DNA of 6,182 bases from Oscillospiraceae bacterium (GTDB lineage Bacteria > Bacillota > Clostridia > Oscillospirales > Ruminococcaceae). Shown here one piece after another: positions 1-5,682 of the stretch (within the stretch, counting starts at the first letter, position 1; every line of letters begins with the position of its first letter). The stretch is taken from the NCBI GenBank assembly GCA_022792755.1, contig JAAWBP010000125.1, positions 1 to 6,182 of the forward strand, in the 5' to 3' direction. The notes under the pieces are model-generated. The model did not search any database. It worked only from the letters and a program-made list of their open reading frames with translations, and was not told the origin of the DNA. A program made the position numbers and the translations under genes.

Positions 1-7
1 GTTATTC

Positions 8-48
8 GCACTACCTGTGAATCGCGTTTGCCTGCGGAGGCACTCCGC
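8..48. repeat. Intergenic repeat, copy A, with hairpin
   Basis: Bases 8-30 match bases 2875-2897 at 21 of 23 positions. Directly after, bases 34-39 (GCGGAG) and 43-48 (CTCCGC) form a 6-bp hairpin with a 3-base loop. The copy at 2875 is followed by an equivalent hairpin of different sequence, GCCGGG/CCCGGC at 2902-2917. The element lies just beyond the stop codon of the minus-strand reductase (stop at 56-58), so it would be read as its 3' untranslated region. There is no T-run on either side, so it is not a standard intrinsic terminator. The left part may continue beyond the window. No coding potential is apparent. Confidence 0.6.
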
Positions 49-55
49 CGCCCGG

Positions 56-1207
56 TTATTCGACCCAGCCCTCAAGCGCTTTGTGGGCGACTTTCAACTG
101 GTCGATGATCTTGATATGCTGGGGGCATTTGGCCTCACAGGCGCCGCAGGCGACGCAGTGAGAAGCATCTGCCCCCGAACGGCCGAGGAACATATAGCTC
201 CGCTTGGGCTGGTCGAAAGCGCCGAACATGTTCCCGTCGTTGTACCGGGAAAAGACGCCGGGGATGTTCACTCCCTGCGGACAGGGCAGGCAGTATTCAC
301 AGCCGGTGCAGGGCACGGTGACGATGGATTCATACGCCTTCTTCGCGCGGGCGAGAACCTCCTTTTCCCCGTCGGTGAGACAGCCCGGGACAGCGTCCGG
401 CTTTGAGAACAGTTCGATGTTGTCCTTGAGCTGCTCCAGCGTGGTCATCCCGCTCAGGATACAGCTCACCTGCGGGTAGTTGAGCAGATGGCGGAAGGCC
501 CACTCCGCCGGGGAGCGCTTGACCGGCGCGCCGTCGTAAACCTCTTTGACCGAGGCGGGGGTATGGACGAGCCCGCCACCCCGCAGCGGCTCCATGATGA
601 CGAGGGCAGTTCCCTTTTCCCCGGCGAGGGCGATCCCCTTTTCGGTGACCTCCTTGTCGACGTCGAGCAGGTTCTGCTGCACCTGGCACATGTCCCAGTC
701 ATAGGTCTTGAGCACGTCACTGAAGACTTCATAGCCGCCGTGGTACGAAAAGCCGATCGCTTTGATCAACCCCTCCTCGCGGAATTTTTCATACTCCTCG
801 AAAACCTTCCGGCGCTTGATCTCCTCCCAGGTTCCCGCCTGGATGTTGTGGATGAGATAGACGTCTATGTAATCCGTCCGGAGCTTCTTGAGAGTGTTCT
901 CCAGATTCCTGCGGATATCCCCCTGCGTTTTCATGACGTTAAAGGGCTGTTTGGTTGCGATTTTGACCTGCTCGCGCCGGCCCTCCAGCGCCTCTCCCAA
1001 AACGGATTCGCTGGTCTGGTTGTGATAGCCGAAAGCGGTGTCGAAGTAGTTGATTCCGTGATCCGCGGCGTACCGGATCAGCTCAAAGGCTTTCTCGAGG
1101 TCGACCGTCATCCCGCCCTTTCCATCCGGGATGCGGGGAAGGCGCATACAGCCCAGTCCCAGAGAGGACACCTCATAACCGAGCTTGCCGTAACTGCGAT
1201 GATTCAT
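56..1207 (-). CDS. Aldo/keto reductase with C-terminal 2x[4Fe-4S] domain
   Basis: A 383-aa NAD(P)H-type oxidoreductase with an iron-sulfur extension; the substrate is not predictable. Residues 1-270 form the AKR barrel. The tetrad is visible: D56 (in YFDTAFGY), Y61, K86 (in KIATK) and H120 (in DVYLIH). The C-terminus carries two ferredoxin-like cysteine sets: C300, C303, C306, C309-P310, then C351, C354, C357, C361-P362. This layout is usual for the Fe-S aldo/keto reductases of anaerobic Clostridia, often annotated as 'aldo/keto reductase, 4Fe-4S containing', and implies cytosolic electron transfer in an anaerobe. I chose the ATG at 1207 because AAAGGGTGG lies just upstream. The in-frame ATG at 1246 has no ribosome site, and its 13 extra residues are not family-like. 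Monocistronic here, divergent from the SleL-like gene. Confidence 0.93.
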   Translation of the reverse strand: MNHRSYGKLGYEVSSLGLGCMRLPRIPDGKGGMTVDLEKAFELIRYAADHGINYFDTAFGYHNQTSESVLGEALEGRREQVKIATKQPFNVMKTQGDIRRNLENTLKKLRTDYIDVYLIHNIQAGTWEEIKRRKVFEEYEKFREEGLIKAIGFSYHGGYEVFSDVLKTYDWDMCQVQQNLLDVDKEVTEKGIALAGEKGTALVIMEPLRGGGLVHTPASVKEVYDGAPVKRSPAEWAFRHLLNYPQVSCILSGMTTLEQLKDNIELFSKPDAVPGCLTDGEKEVLARAKKAYESIVTVPCTGCEYCLPCPQGVNIPGVFSRYNDGNMFGAFDQPKRSYMFLGRSGADASHCVACGACEAKCPQHIKIIDQLKVAHKALEGWVE

Positions 1208-1224
1208 GATTTCCACCCTTTCTG

Positions 1225-1260
1225 AAAAATTGCCGCTCTCCCTCATGAGGCGAAGGCGGC
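1225..1260 (-). promoter_or_regulatory. Terminator-like hairpin in the reductase mRNA leader
   Basis: Read on the minus strand, GCCGC (1260-1256) pairs with GCGGC (1236-1232). An inner CCT/AGG stem (1250-1248 with 1243-1241) closes a CATG loop. Two A's and five T's (1229-1225) follow. It sits between the predicted promoter (-10 at 1279-1284) and the start codon at 1207, so it could act as an attenuator or simply as a leader structure. The internal loop of four against five bases makes the stem imperfect. No ligand-binding fold that I recognise is present. Confidence 0.35.
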
Positions 1261-1278
1261 GTTATTTTTTATAAAATT

Positions 1279-1307
1279 ATCATACCACACGGAAAACTGA
1301 AATACAA
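1279..1307 (-). promoter_or_regulatory. Extended -10 sigma-A promoter for the reductase gene
   Basis: On the minus strand, -35 TTGTAT (1307-1302), a 17-base spacer, and -10 TATGAT (1284-1279) preceded by TGG, giving a TGn extended -10. Transcription would begin near 1272 and leave a leader of about 65 bases. The -10 matches consensus at 5 of 6 positions and spacing is ideal; the -35 is only partly conserved. Confidence 0.6.
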
Positions 1308-1348
1308 CGGACAGGCGGGGCTTTGACAAAAATTTTACCGCGTCCTGC

Positions 1349-1376
1349 ACGAAAATCCACCTGCTTTCATAAAATA
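1349..1376 (+). promoter_or_regulatory. Candidate mother-cell (sigma-K-like) promoter for the SleL-like gene
   Basis: AC at 1349-1350, 17 bases, then CATAAAATA at 1368-1376. This fits the Bacillus sigma-K pattern of AC in the -35 and CATANNNTA in the -10. No sigma-A -35 lies at the right distance: TTGACA at 1323-1328 has no -10 partner 16-18 bases on, and TAAAAT at 1370-1375 lacks a -35. The predicted start near 1382 leaves room for the ribosome site at 1396-1401. Sigma-K motifs are short, so a chance match is possible; the support is that a spore-cortex enzyme follows. Confidence 0.4.
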
Positions 1377-1395
1377 ATACCAATTCAAAAAAGAA

Positions 1396-1401
1396 AGGCG
1401 G
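1396..1401 (+). promoter_or_regulatory. Ribosome binding site fixing a TTG start
   Basis: AGGCGG lies 9 bases before TTG at 1411, within a purine-rich stretch (AAGAAAGGCGG). The first LysM domain begins at the second residue after this TTG, and no ATG or GTG offers a better start, so the TTG start is well supported although the Shine-Dalgarno match is moderate. Confidence 0.6.
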
Positions 1402-1410
1402 CGCGGCAGT

Positions 1411-2697
1411 TTGAAGATACATATCGTCAAGAAGGGGGACACGGTCTGGAGCATCGCCCGGCAGTACGGAGCCTCCCCCCAGCGGGTCATCAGCGACAAC
1501 AGCATTGTGAATCCCCGTAATCTTCCGAACGGCCAGGCTCTGGCCGTTCTGATCCCGGAGGCAGTCTACACCGTCCAGCCCGGGGATACGCCGGCCTCGA
1601 TCGCTGGGAGGTTTGGGATCACGACCATCGAGCTGCTCCAGAACAACCCCACTCTGGCTGTTTCCCCGGCGATCCGGCCGGGACAGCTTCTCGTCATCCG
1701 GTTCCAGGGGGAAAAGAAACGGCAAATTTCGGTGAACGCCTACGCCTATCCCTACATCCCGCGGAACATTCTGGCCTATGCGCTGCCCTTTTTGACCTAC
1801 CTCACCATCTTCGGCTACGGCTTCACCGAAGAAGGGGAGCTGATCGGGATCGACGACCAGCCTTTGATCAACCTTGCCTATCGGTATAAAACCGCCCCCG
1901 TTATGCTGATTTCCTCCATCACCGAGGACGGAACCTTCAGCGGGGAACGGGCCAGCCTGCTTTTCAGCGACCCCGCCTTACAGGACAGGGTACTTGATCA
2001 GATTGTTTCTGTGATGCTGGATAAGGGCTATCTCGGTTTGGACATCGACTTTGAATTCATTGAACCGGAAGACAGGGAGGGGTATATCCGGTTTATCGAA
2101 GCGGCCCGCCAGCGGTTGCAGGAATACGGCTTCTTCGTCAACGTAGACCTCGCCCCGAAGACCTCCGCAGTGCAAAGGGGGCTTCTGTATGAAGCGCACG
2201 ATTATGCTGCCATTGGCGCGGCGAGCGATACTGTGCTGCTGATGACCTACGAGTGGGGTTACACCTACGGCCCGCCGATGGCGGTCGCCCCCCTCAACCG
2301 GGTGCGGGAGGTGGTCTCCTATGCGGTCACTGAAATTCCACCTGACAAAATCATGCTGGGGATCCCGAACTACGGCTACGATTGGCCCCTCCCCTTCGAG
2401 CGGGGGAGCACCAGCGCGGTCTCGATCGGGAACGACTACGCGGTGCAGCTGGCCGCCCGCTACGGTGCGGAAATCCAATACGACGAGGATGCGCAGTCCC
2501 CCTATTTTGAGTACTATCGCCCGAACGGGGCGAGGCATATCGTCTGGTTCGAGGATGTTCGGAGCATCCAGGCAAAGTACAGCTTAGCGGATGAATTCGG
2601 GCTGCGCGGGGCGGGATACTGGAACGCCATGCGCCCCTTCAACCAAAACTGGGCTTTTTTGAGCGCCTCCTATCAAATCCGTAAAGTAGTGCAGTGA
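1411..2697 (+). CDS. sleL: SleL/YaaH-type spore cortex-lytic enzyme (2x LysM + GH18)
   Basis: A 428-aa protein matching the length and layout of SleL/YaaH, the N-acetylglucosaminidase that degrades cortex peptidoglycan (muramic-delta-lactam-containing) during spore germination. LysM 1 covers about residues 2-47 (VKKGDTVWSIA), LysM 2 about 52-96 (VQPGDTPASIA); both bind glycan. The GH18 barrel runs from about 105 to 425. D211, D213 and E215 (LDIDFEF) form the catalytic strand, with E215 the likely acid/base. The first Asp of the classic DxxDxDxE motif is replaced (L208), which I believe is usual in this subfamily. Other family marks are MTYEWGYTYGPP (278-289), GIPNYGYDW (317-325) and the C-terminal YWNAMRPFNQNW. 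There is no signal peptide, as in YaaH, which is made in the mother cell and placed in the coat. TTG start. A sigma-K-like promoter lies upstream and a strong terminator 25 bases downstream. Confidence is high for the family, somewhat lower for the exact role. Confidence 0.93.
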   Translation: MKIHIVKKGDTVWSIARQYGASPQRVISDNSIVNPRNLPNGQALAVLIPEAVYTVQPGDTPASIAGRFGITTIELLQNNPTLAVSPAIRPGQLLVIRFQGEKKRQISVNAYAYPYIPRNILAYALPFLTYLTIFGYGFTEEGELIGIDDQPLINLAYRYKTAPVMLISSITEDGTFSGERASLLFSDPALQDRVLDQIVSVMLDKGYLGLDIDFEFIEPEDREGYIRFIEAARQRLQEYGFFVNVDLAPKTSAVQRGLLYEAHDYAAIGAASDTVLLMTYEWGYTYGPPMAVAPLNRVREVVSYAVTEIPPDKIMLGIPNYGYDWPLPFERGSTSAVSIGNDYAVQLAARYGAEIQYDEDAQSPYFEYYRPNGARHIVWFEDVRSIQAKYSLADEFGLRGAGYWNAMRPFNQNWAFLSASYQIRKVVQ

Positions 2698-2722
2698 GGC
2701 TGGCAAATGGATGTCAGACAGC

Positions 2723-2758
2723 AAACTCCGCCGCTTTGTTGAAAGCGGCGGAGTTTTT
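2723..2758 (+). terminator. Intrinsic terminator of the SleL-like gene
   Basis: A perfect 15-bp stem (2723-2737 with 2742-2756), GTTG loop, GC-rich centre, and T-run at 2754-2758. It begins 25 bases after the stop codon at 2697. Confidence 0.93.
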
Positions 2759-2765
2759 CGAATGC

Positions 2766-2805
2766 TGCGAAAGCGGAGCGCCTCCGTTCTCAATTCGCAT
2801 TTTTT
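2766..2805 (+). terminator. Second terminator-like hairpin
   Basis: An outer stem TGCGAA (2766-2771) with TTCGCA (2794-2799) encloses an inner stem CGGAG (2774-2778) with CTCCG (2782-2786), followed by six T's (2800-2805). The asymmetric internal loop makes it weaker than the hairpin just before it. It may be a back-up terminator, or part of the repeat block that starts here, since its inner stem resembles the hairpin at 34-48. Confidence 0.4.
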
Positions 2806-2809
2806 ATAA

Positions 2810-2834
2810 GCACTTATCCTGCGAGGCGCATTTG
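2810..2834. repeat. Intergenic repeat, diverged copy C
   Basis: GCACT, then CCTGCGA, then GCGC and TTTG occur in the same order as in copies A (8-30) and B (2875-2897), with a 2-base insertion after GCACT and a few substitutions. The CGGAG/CTCCG hairpin at 2774-2786 resembles the copy A hairpin but lies on the opposite side of this core, so the unit may be rearranged. Confidence 0.4.
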
Positions 2835-2874
2835 CAAATCAACGTGGCTCGCGGGTTACGGGCTGTTAGGTTTG

Positions 2875-2917
2875 GCACTGCCTGCGAATCGCGTTTGTCC
2901 TGCCGGGGTCACCCGGC
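2875..2917. repeat. Intergenic repeat, copy B, with hairpin
   Basis: Bases 2875-2897 match 8-30 at 21 of 23 positions. The hairpin GCCGGG (2902-2907) / CCCGGC (2912-2917) takes the place of GCGGAG/CTCCGC in copy A. Two stem positions differ between the copies and both are compensated, so pairing is kept. It lies about 120 bases past the amidase stop codon, on the same relative side as copy A relative to the reductase gene. Confidence 0.6.
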
Positions 2918-3039
2918 GTGCCTCGCGGGGCAGGGTACCCCTGCGGGCAATACGCACACCAAGGCTTTACCATTTTCTAGATTTCCATCCTGCGAGATAC
3001 GCTGTATGAAAGCCGGGCGTGCCCCGCCGCGGCGTTGTG

Positions 3040-3777
3040 TCAGAACTGGATAAACTGGCGCGCGACATATCCGGCAATCGAGCCGCTTTCGATTACATAC
3101 CAGTCGTTCCAGGTTCCCCAAACGGTGACCCGCTGCCCACGTTCCAGCCGTCCGACAACTCCCGCGTTCATCGAAGGCTTTCCGCGCACGTTCAGCCCGC
3201 CGCTCTGGGTGACCACCGTCCCGATGCGGGGCTGCTGCGGCAGGATAAAGGGGATGTCGAAGTATTCGGTCAAAGAGAGGACGAGGTTGTAGGCGATCTC
3301 CCCGATGTTGTTGACGATCCAGTTTGCGTCGTCGACGTTGTCATGGTAGGCGATCTCGACCAGCACGGCGGGCGCGCGGGTTTGGGTGACTTCCCCGAGG
3401 GTTGTGGTCGTCCGAGCCTGGACGAGGCTGGGGTCTGGGTAGATGGCCTTCAGGTTGTTGGCGATGATGTCGGCCGCCCGCTTTCCGCGCCAGCTCCGGG
3501 CGTCATAGTAAACGTCGGGGCCCTGCAGCTGGCCTGAGAGGGATTCCGGCGCGGCGTTGGAATGGAGGGCCAGGTGAAGGTCGTAGTTCCCCGCGTTTGA
3601 GGCCCGGATCGACGACGCGGCGGTCATGTTGGGGGTGTTGCGGGTGTACTGGATCGCATTGGAGCGCAGGTAGGGAACCATCGCGTCCGCGACCAGGTTC
3701 ATGTAGTATTCCTCCGAGCCCCCTGTCACATACTGGTTCCATTCCTGTGTAGAGGGGCTTAAATAGATGATCGGCAT
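3040..3777 (-). CDS. N-acetylmuramoyl-L-alanine amidase (Amidase_3) with C-terminal SH3 domain
   Basis: A 245-aa zinc amidase-type protein predicted to cut the MurNAc-L-Ala bond of peptidoglycan. The Amidase_3 domain spans about residues 2-175. Visible active-site elements are E22/E23 (GGSEEYYMN), H72 (DLHLALHSNA) and the likely catalytic E141 (VLVEIAYHDN). The usual N-terminal PGHGG motif with its zinc-binding His is replaced by SPSTQEWN (7-14), a variant I recall from many Clostridia proteins. A bacterial SH3 wall-binding domain covers about 186-245 (GGLNVRGKPSMNAGVVGRL). There is no signal peptide or membrane segment, so it may act after mother-cell lysis, by a non-Sec route, or like an endolysin. 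The start is clear: AGGAGG (plus-strand 3784-3789) lies 6 bases before ATG. No confident promoter was found. It is divergent from the PAP2 gene. Confidence 0.9.
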   Translation of the reverse strand: MPIIYLSPSTQEWNQYVTGGSEEYYMNLVADAMVPYLRSNAIQYTRNTPNMTAASSIRASNAGNYDLHLALHSNAAPESLSGQLQGPDVYYDARSWRGKRAADIIANNLKAIYPDPSLVQARTTTTLGEVTQTRAPAVLVEIAYHDNVDDANWIVNNIGEIAYNLVLSLTEYFDIPFILPQQPRIGTVVTQSGGLNVRGKPSMNAGVVGRLERGQRVTVWGTWNDWYVIESGSIAGYVARQFIQF

Positions 3778-3881
3778 TCTCTTCCTCCTGTTCAGAGCGT
3801 TTTATTACCATTCTATGCAGGAACAGGTGGGAAGGGTTCCCGCGCCGGGGAGCCTTCTTGCGTGTAGATTCCGGAGCGCTG

Positions 3882-3910
3882 TTGTTTTTTTCCGGCAAGT
3901 GTGGTACGAT
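3882..3910 (+). promoter_or_regulatory. Extended -10 promoter for the PAP2 gene
   Basis: TTGTTT at 3882-3887, a 17-base spacer, and TACGAT at 3905-3910 preceded by TGG (TGn extended -10). The predicted start near 3917 leaves about 20 bases before the TTG start and keeps the ribosome site intact. The -10 matches 4 of 6 positions and the -35 3 of 6, so strength relies on the extended element. Confidence 0.5.
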
Positions 3911-3921
3911 TTTGAAAACGA

Positions 3922-3929
3922 GGGGAGGG
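3922..3929 (+). promoter_or_regulatory. Ribosome binding site fixing a TTG start
   Basis: GGGGAGGG ends 7 bases before TTG at 3937. An ATG further in (codon 23, at 4003) has no such site and would remove the first part of the family domain, so TTG is preferred. Confidence 0.7.
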
Positions 3930-3936
3930 AAACGGC

Positions 3937-4437
3937 TTGACGGAAAAAAGGTATGCGGCGATAACAGCCTGGTTCCGGGAGCGCCCCGGCTGTCTGCGGA
4001 CAATGGTGTTCCTCAACCGCTGGCTCCCGCGTTGCCTTTACGCGGCCTATCCGGTGATGCTCCTCATCCTTGCGCTTTTGCGGGACGCCCGGATCTGGAA
4101 AGCCATCCTCGTCCCGGCGGCGGTCTTTGCCGTCGTTACGGTGATCCGGAAGGCGGTCAACGCGCCGCGGCCGTATGAAACGCTTGATATTCAGCCATTG
4201 ATCCCCAAAAATAAAAAGGGGGAGTCCTTCCCGAGCAGGCATGTCGCGTCTGCCTTCGTTTTGGCGGAGGCGTTCTGGTATATTAACCCCTTCCTCGGGC
4301 TTCCGGTGGGGATTATGGCCCTGCTGATCGCCCTGATCCGTCCGTTGGCGGGGATCCATTTCCCGCGGGACGTTGTCGCCGGGGCGCTGCTGAGCCTCGC
4401 CCTTGGAGTCCCGGCATTTTTGTTTCTGCCCTTTTGA
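3937..4437 (+). CDS. PAP2-family membrane phosphatase
   Basis: A 166-aa integral membrane protein of the type-2 phosphatidic acid phosphatase family, which removes phosphate from lipid phosphates such as undecaprenyl pyrophosphate or phosphatidate at the membrane. The three signature motifs are present: R71-x6-R78-P79 (RKAVNAPRP, with Arg in place of the usual first Lys), P99-S-R-H102 (PSRH, where PSGH is commoner), and R135-x5-H141-x3-D145 (RPLAGIHFPRD). H102 is expected to assist catalysis and H141 to be the nucleophile. Hydrophobic helices lie at about 33-49, 56-70, 103-113, 118-134 and 146-165. The N-terminus is basic with no signal peptide. Both sequence variants occur in bacterial PAP2 proteins. 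The substrate cannot be assigned; a wall-lipid carrier role fits the neighbours but is inference. Confidence 0.9.
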   Translation: MTEKRYAAITAWFRERPGCLRTMVFLNRWLPRCLYAAYPVMLLILALLRDARIWKAILVPAAVFAVVTVIRKAVNAPRPYETLDIQPLIPKNKKGESFPSRHVASAFVLAEAFWYINPFLGLPVGIMALLIALIRPLAGIHFPRDVVAGALLSLALGVPAFLFLPF

Positions 4438-4540
4438 CGGCTGCGGCCTGGAGGGCGGTTTCCAGTCGGAAAGCTCCCGGGAAGGGCGAAGCCGGTGCGG
4501 AGAGGCGGACTTCTGCCGGGGCTGTTCAAATCAAGGCTGA

Positions 4541-4590
4541 AAAAAGACCGGGCGGAACCCGTTGATAGGGTTCCGCCCGGTCTTTCGTTT
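4541..4590. terminator. Strong bidirectional terminator
   Basis: A perfect 18-bp stem (4543-4560 with 4568-4585) with a 7-base loop and a very GC-rich core. T-rich sequence follows on the plus strand. On the minus strand six T's (complement of 4540-4545) overlap the stem base. It lies between converging genes: PAP2 ending at 4437 and the membrane protein gene ending at 4634, and probably serves both. Bases 4438-4540 hold nothing else I recognise. Confidence 0.93.
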
Positions 4591-4633
4591 GGTTTGTTTT
4601 TCGATTCAACAATCCGGTGGGTGCGCTTCGCTT

Positions 4634-5524
4634 TTACTGATCGGCACCGTTCGTATTCGTGGGTTCCTCCGCCGGCGGCTCCTGCTGCGGCTGTTCGGCC
4701 GGAGCGGGTGCAGGCTGGGGGACAGGCGCGGGCTGAACCGGGGCGGCCGGGGCAGGCGTTTTGGTAAACTGAACGCCGTTGACTGCGGTGATGATCTTCC
4801 CGACGTAAGGCGCCGGCTTCCCGGTGAGCTTCGACTCGATCATGCAGCCGATGAAGACGAAGAGAACCGGCGAAGCCAGGTCGATCAGCCAAACCAGCGC
4901 ATCGGCGAACTGGAGATTCCCGTGCAGAATGCTGCCGAGGATGTGGAACAGGGCGAAAACCACCTGAATCCCCCCGGCAATCAAAAGGTAAAGGGTAAAG
5001 CTCATCGCCTTTTTCTTTTTCAAGTAGATGAACAGGAAGACGACGATCACCAGCGCCGCCAAGTTCATCGGCAGGATGCGCTGGAGCCGGTAGAGGAAGG
5101 CGACCGGCCCGGAGAAGAGTGGAAGGCCGTTTGCCAGCTCATAGAGCGGGCTGATGATGTAAGAGGCGGCAATCGCCGCAATCAGCAGAATGATGTTGAC
5201 GATCTTGGTGTTTTGAAACGCGTCGACCGCAATCCCCCAGAGCAGCCCGACGAGCGCCAGCGTTCCGAGGAACTGGAGAACGTAGAAGAAGCAGCTGAGC
5301 AGATAAAGGCCGTTTTCGAAGATGCTCCCGAGATTCCCGAGGAGATGGCTGAAGTCCCTCATATACCAGGCCACCATGTCCCCGAACCAGCCGGCCACCG
5401 AAAACAGGTTCCCGAGCTGGAAGAAAAACGCGACCAGGCTAAAGAGCGCCACCGCGCCGGCCACGATCGACAGGATGGGATACTTAGCGACCTGCTTGAC
5501 CGCCTTTTGAAATGTACGTTCCAT
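4634..5524 (-). CDS. Multi-pass membrane protein with Pro/Ala-rich tail, function unknown
   Basis: I do not recognise this 296-aa protein. It has about six hydrophobic helices, at roughly 16-38, 77-101, 107-124, 153-168, 176-198 and 207-229, with a basic KKKKK-type loop near 169-173 (LKKKKAM). The tail from about 256 to 296 is low-complexity, rich in Pro, Ala, Gln and Glu (repeated PAP units) and ends TNTNGADQ. Such tails often act as flexible linkers or wall-spanning segments. There is no catalytic motif. The start at 5524 has AAGAAGGGGAT 5-6 bases upstream. The same frame stays open upstream to 5941, but that part runs through another gene and is rejected. It has its own promoter with a leader of about 76 bases, so it is probably transcribed alone. 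The coding call is secure; the role is not known. Confidence 0.85.
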   Translation of the reverse strand: MERTFQKAVKQVAKYPILSIVAGAVALFSLVAFFFQLGNLFSVAGWFGDMVAWYMRDFSHLLGNLGSIFENGLYLLSCFFYVLQFLGTLALVGLLWGIAVDAFQNTKIVNIILLIAAIAASYIISPLYELANGLPLFSGPVAFLYRLQRILPMNLAALVIVVFLFIYLKKKKAMSFTLYLLIAGGIQVVFALFHILGSILHGNLQFADALVWLIDLASPVLFVFIGCMIESKLTGKPAPYVGKIITAVNGVQFTKTPAPAAPVQPAPVPQPAPAPAEQPQQEPPAEEPTNTNGADQ

Positions 5525-5554
5525 AAAAATCCCCTTCTTATTTCCGATTCTAAG

Positions 5555-5594
5555 GATCGTCCGCCCTGCCCTCCCCGCGCAAAAGGCGGCGATC
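5555..5594 (-). promoter_or_regulatory. Leader hairpin upstream of the membrane protein gene
   Basis: GATCG-CCGCC (minus strand 5594-5585) pairs with GGCGG-A-CGATC (5565-5555) with a single bulged base, enclosing a loop of about 19 bases. It lies within the predicted 5' untranslated region, between the promoter at 5607-5635 and the start codon at 5524. It does not end in a T-run and does not cover the ribosome site. Function unknown; it may be only a structured leader. Confidence 0.35.
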
Positions 5595-5606
5595 TTTATT
5601 GATAGA

Positions 5607-5635
5607 AGTATACCATATCTTGGAAAGCCGCACAA
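5607..5635 (-). promoter_or_regulatory. Extended -10 promoter for the membrane protein gene
   Basis: On the minus strand, TTGTGC (5635-5630), a 17-base spacer, and TATACT (5612-5607) preceded by TGG. The -10 matches 5 of 6 positions with the TGn extension. Transcription would start near 5600. It lies in the gap after the 82-aa gene (stop at 5683-5685), where no terminator is visible, so some read-through from that gene is also possible. Confidence 0.65.
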
Positions 5636-5682
5636 GAAGGGAAATAAGGGGAGCGGCCAAGGGGCGGTTATCTTTTTCTCAG

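Larger units (their letters stand above)
2806..3039. other. Non-coding, repeat-rich intergenic region
   Basis: No credible gene: open frames here have no ribosome site and no recognisable protein features. The stretch holds two diverged copies of the repeat also seen at 8-48, an extra CCTGCGA motif at 2989-2995, and hairpins at 2902-2917 and 2930-2944 (GCAGGG/CCCTGC). It lies between converging genes: the plus-strand SleL-like gene, already terminated, and the minus-strand amidase. It could therefore be the 3' region of the amidase transcript. Such GC-rich, hairpin-bearing repeats often yield spurious hypothetical proteins in annotation. Confidence 0.6.

Noticed and set aside
488..1225. Long plus-strand open frame opposite the aldo/keto reductase
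   Set aside because: It is the complement of a clearly recognisable gene, has no ribosome site and its protein looks like none known; the high GC content keeps antisense frames open.
1208..1246. Upstream ATG at 1246 for the reductase
   Set aside because: It has no Shine-Dalgarno site and lies within the leader hairpin; the family-like N-terminus begins at the ATG at 1207.
1323..1328. Perfect TTGACA as a plus-strand -35
   Set aside because: No -10-like sequence lies 16-18 bases downstream.
2694..3121. Open frames in the repeat-rich gap, both strands
   Set aside because: They have no ribosome sites, overlap repeats and hairpins, and give Arg/Pro/Cys-rich translations typical of spurious proteins.
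3809..3817. Minus-strand CATAGAATG as a sigma-K -10, or TAGAAT as a sigma-A -10, for the amidase
   Set aside because: The first lacks the final A and its AC partner is 18 bases away; the second has no -35. The promoter of the amidase remains unassigned.
4562..5602. Plus-strand open frame of 346 codons opposite the membrane protein gene
   Set aside because: It starts inside the terminator hairpin and encodes a highly charged, repetitive translation, as expected for the antisense of hydrophobic codons.
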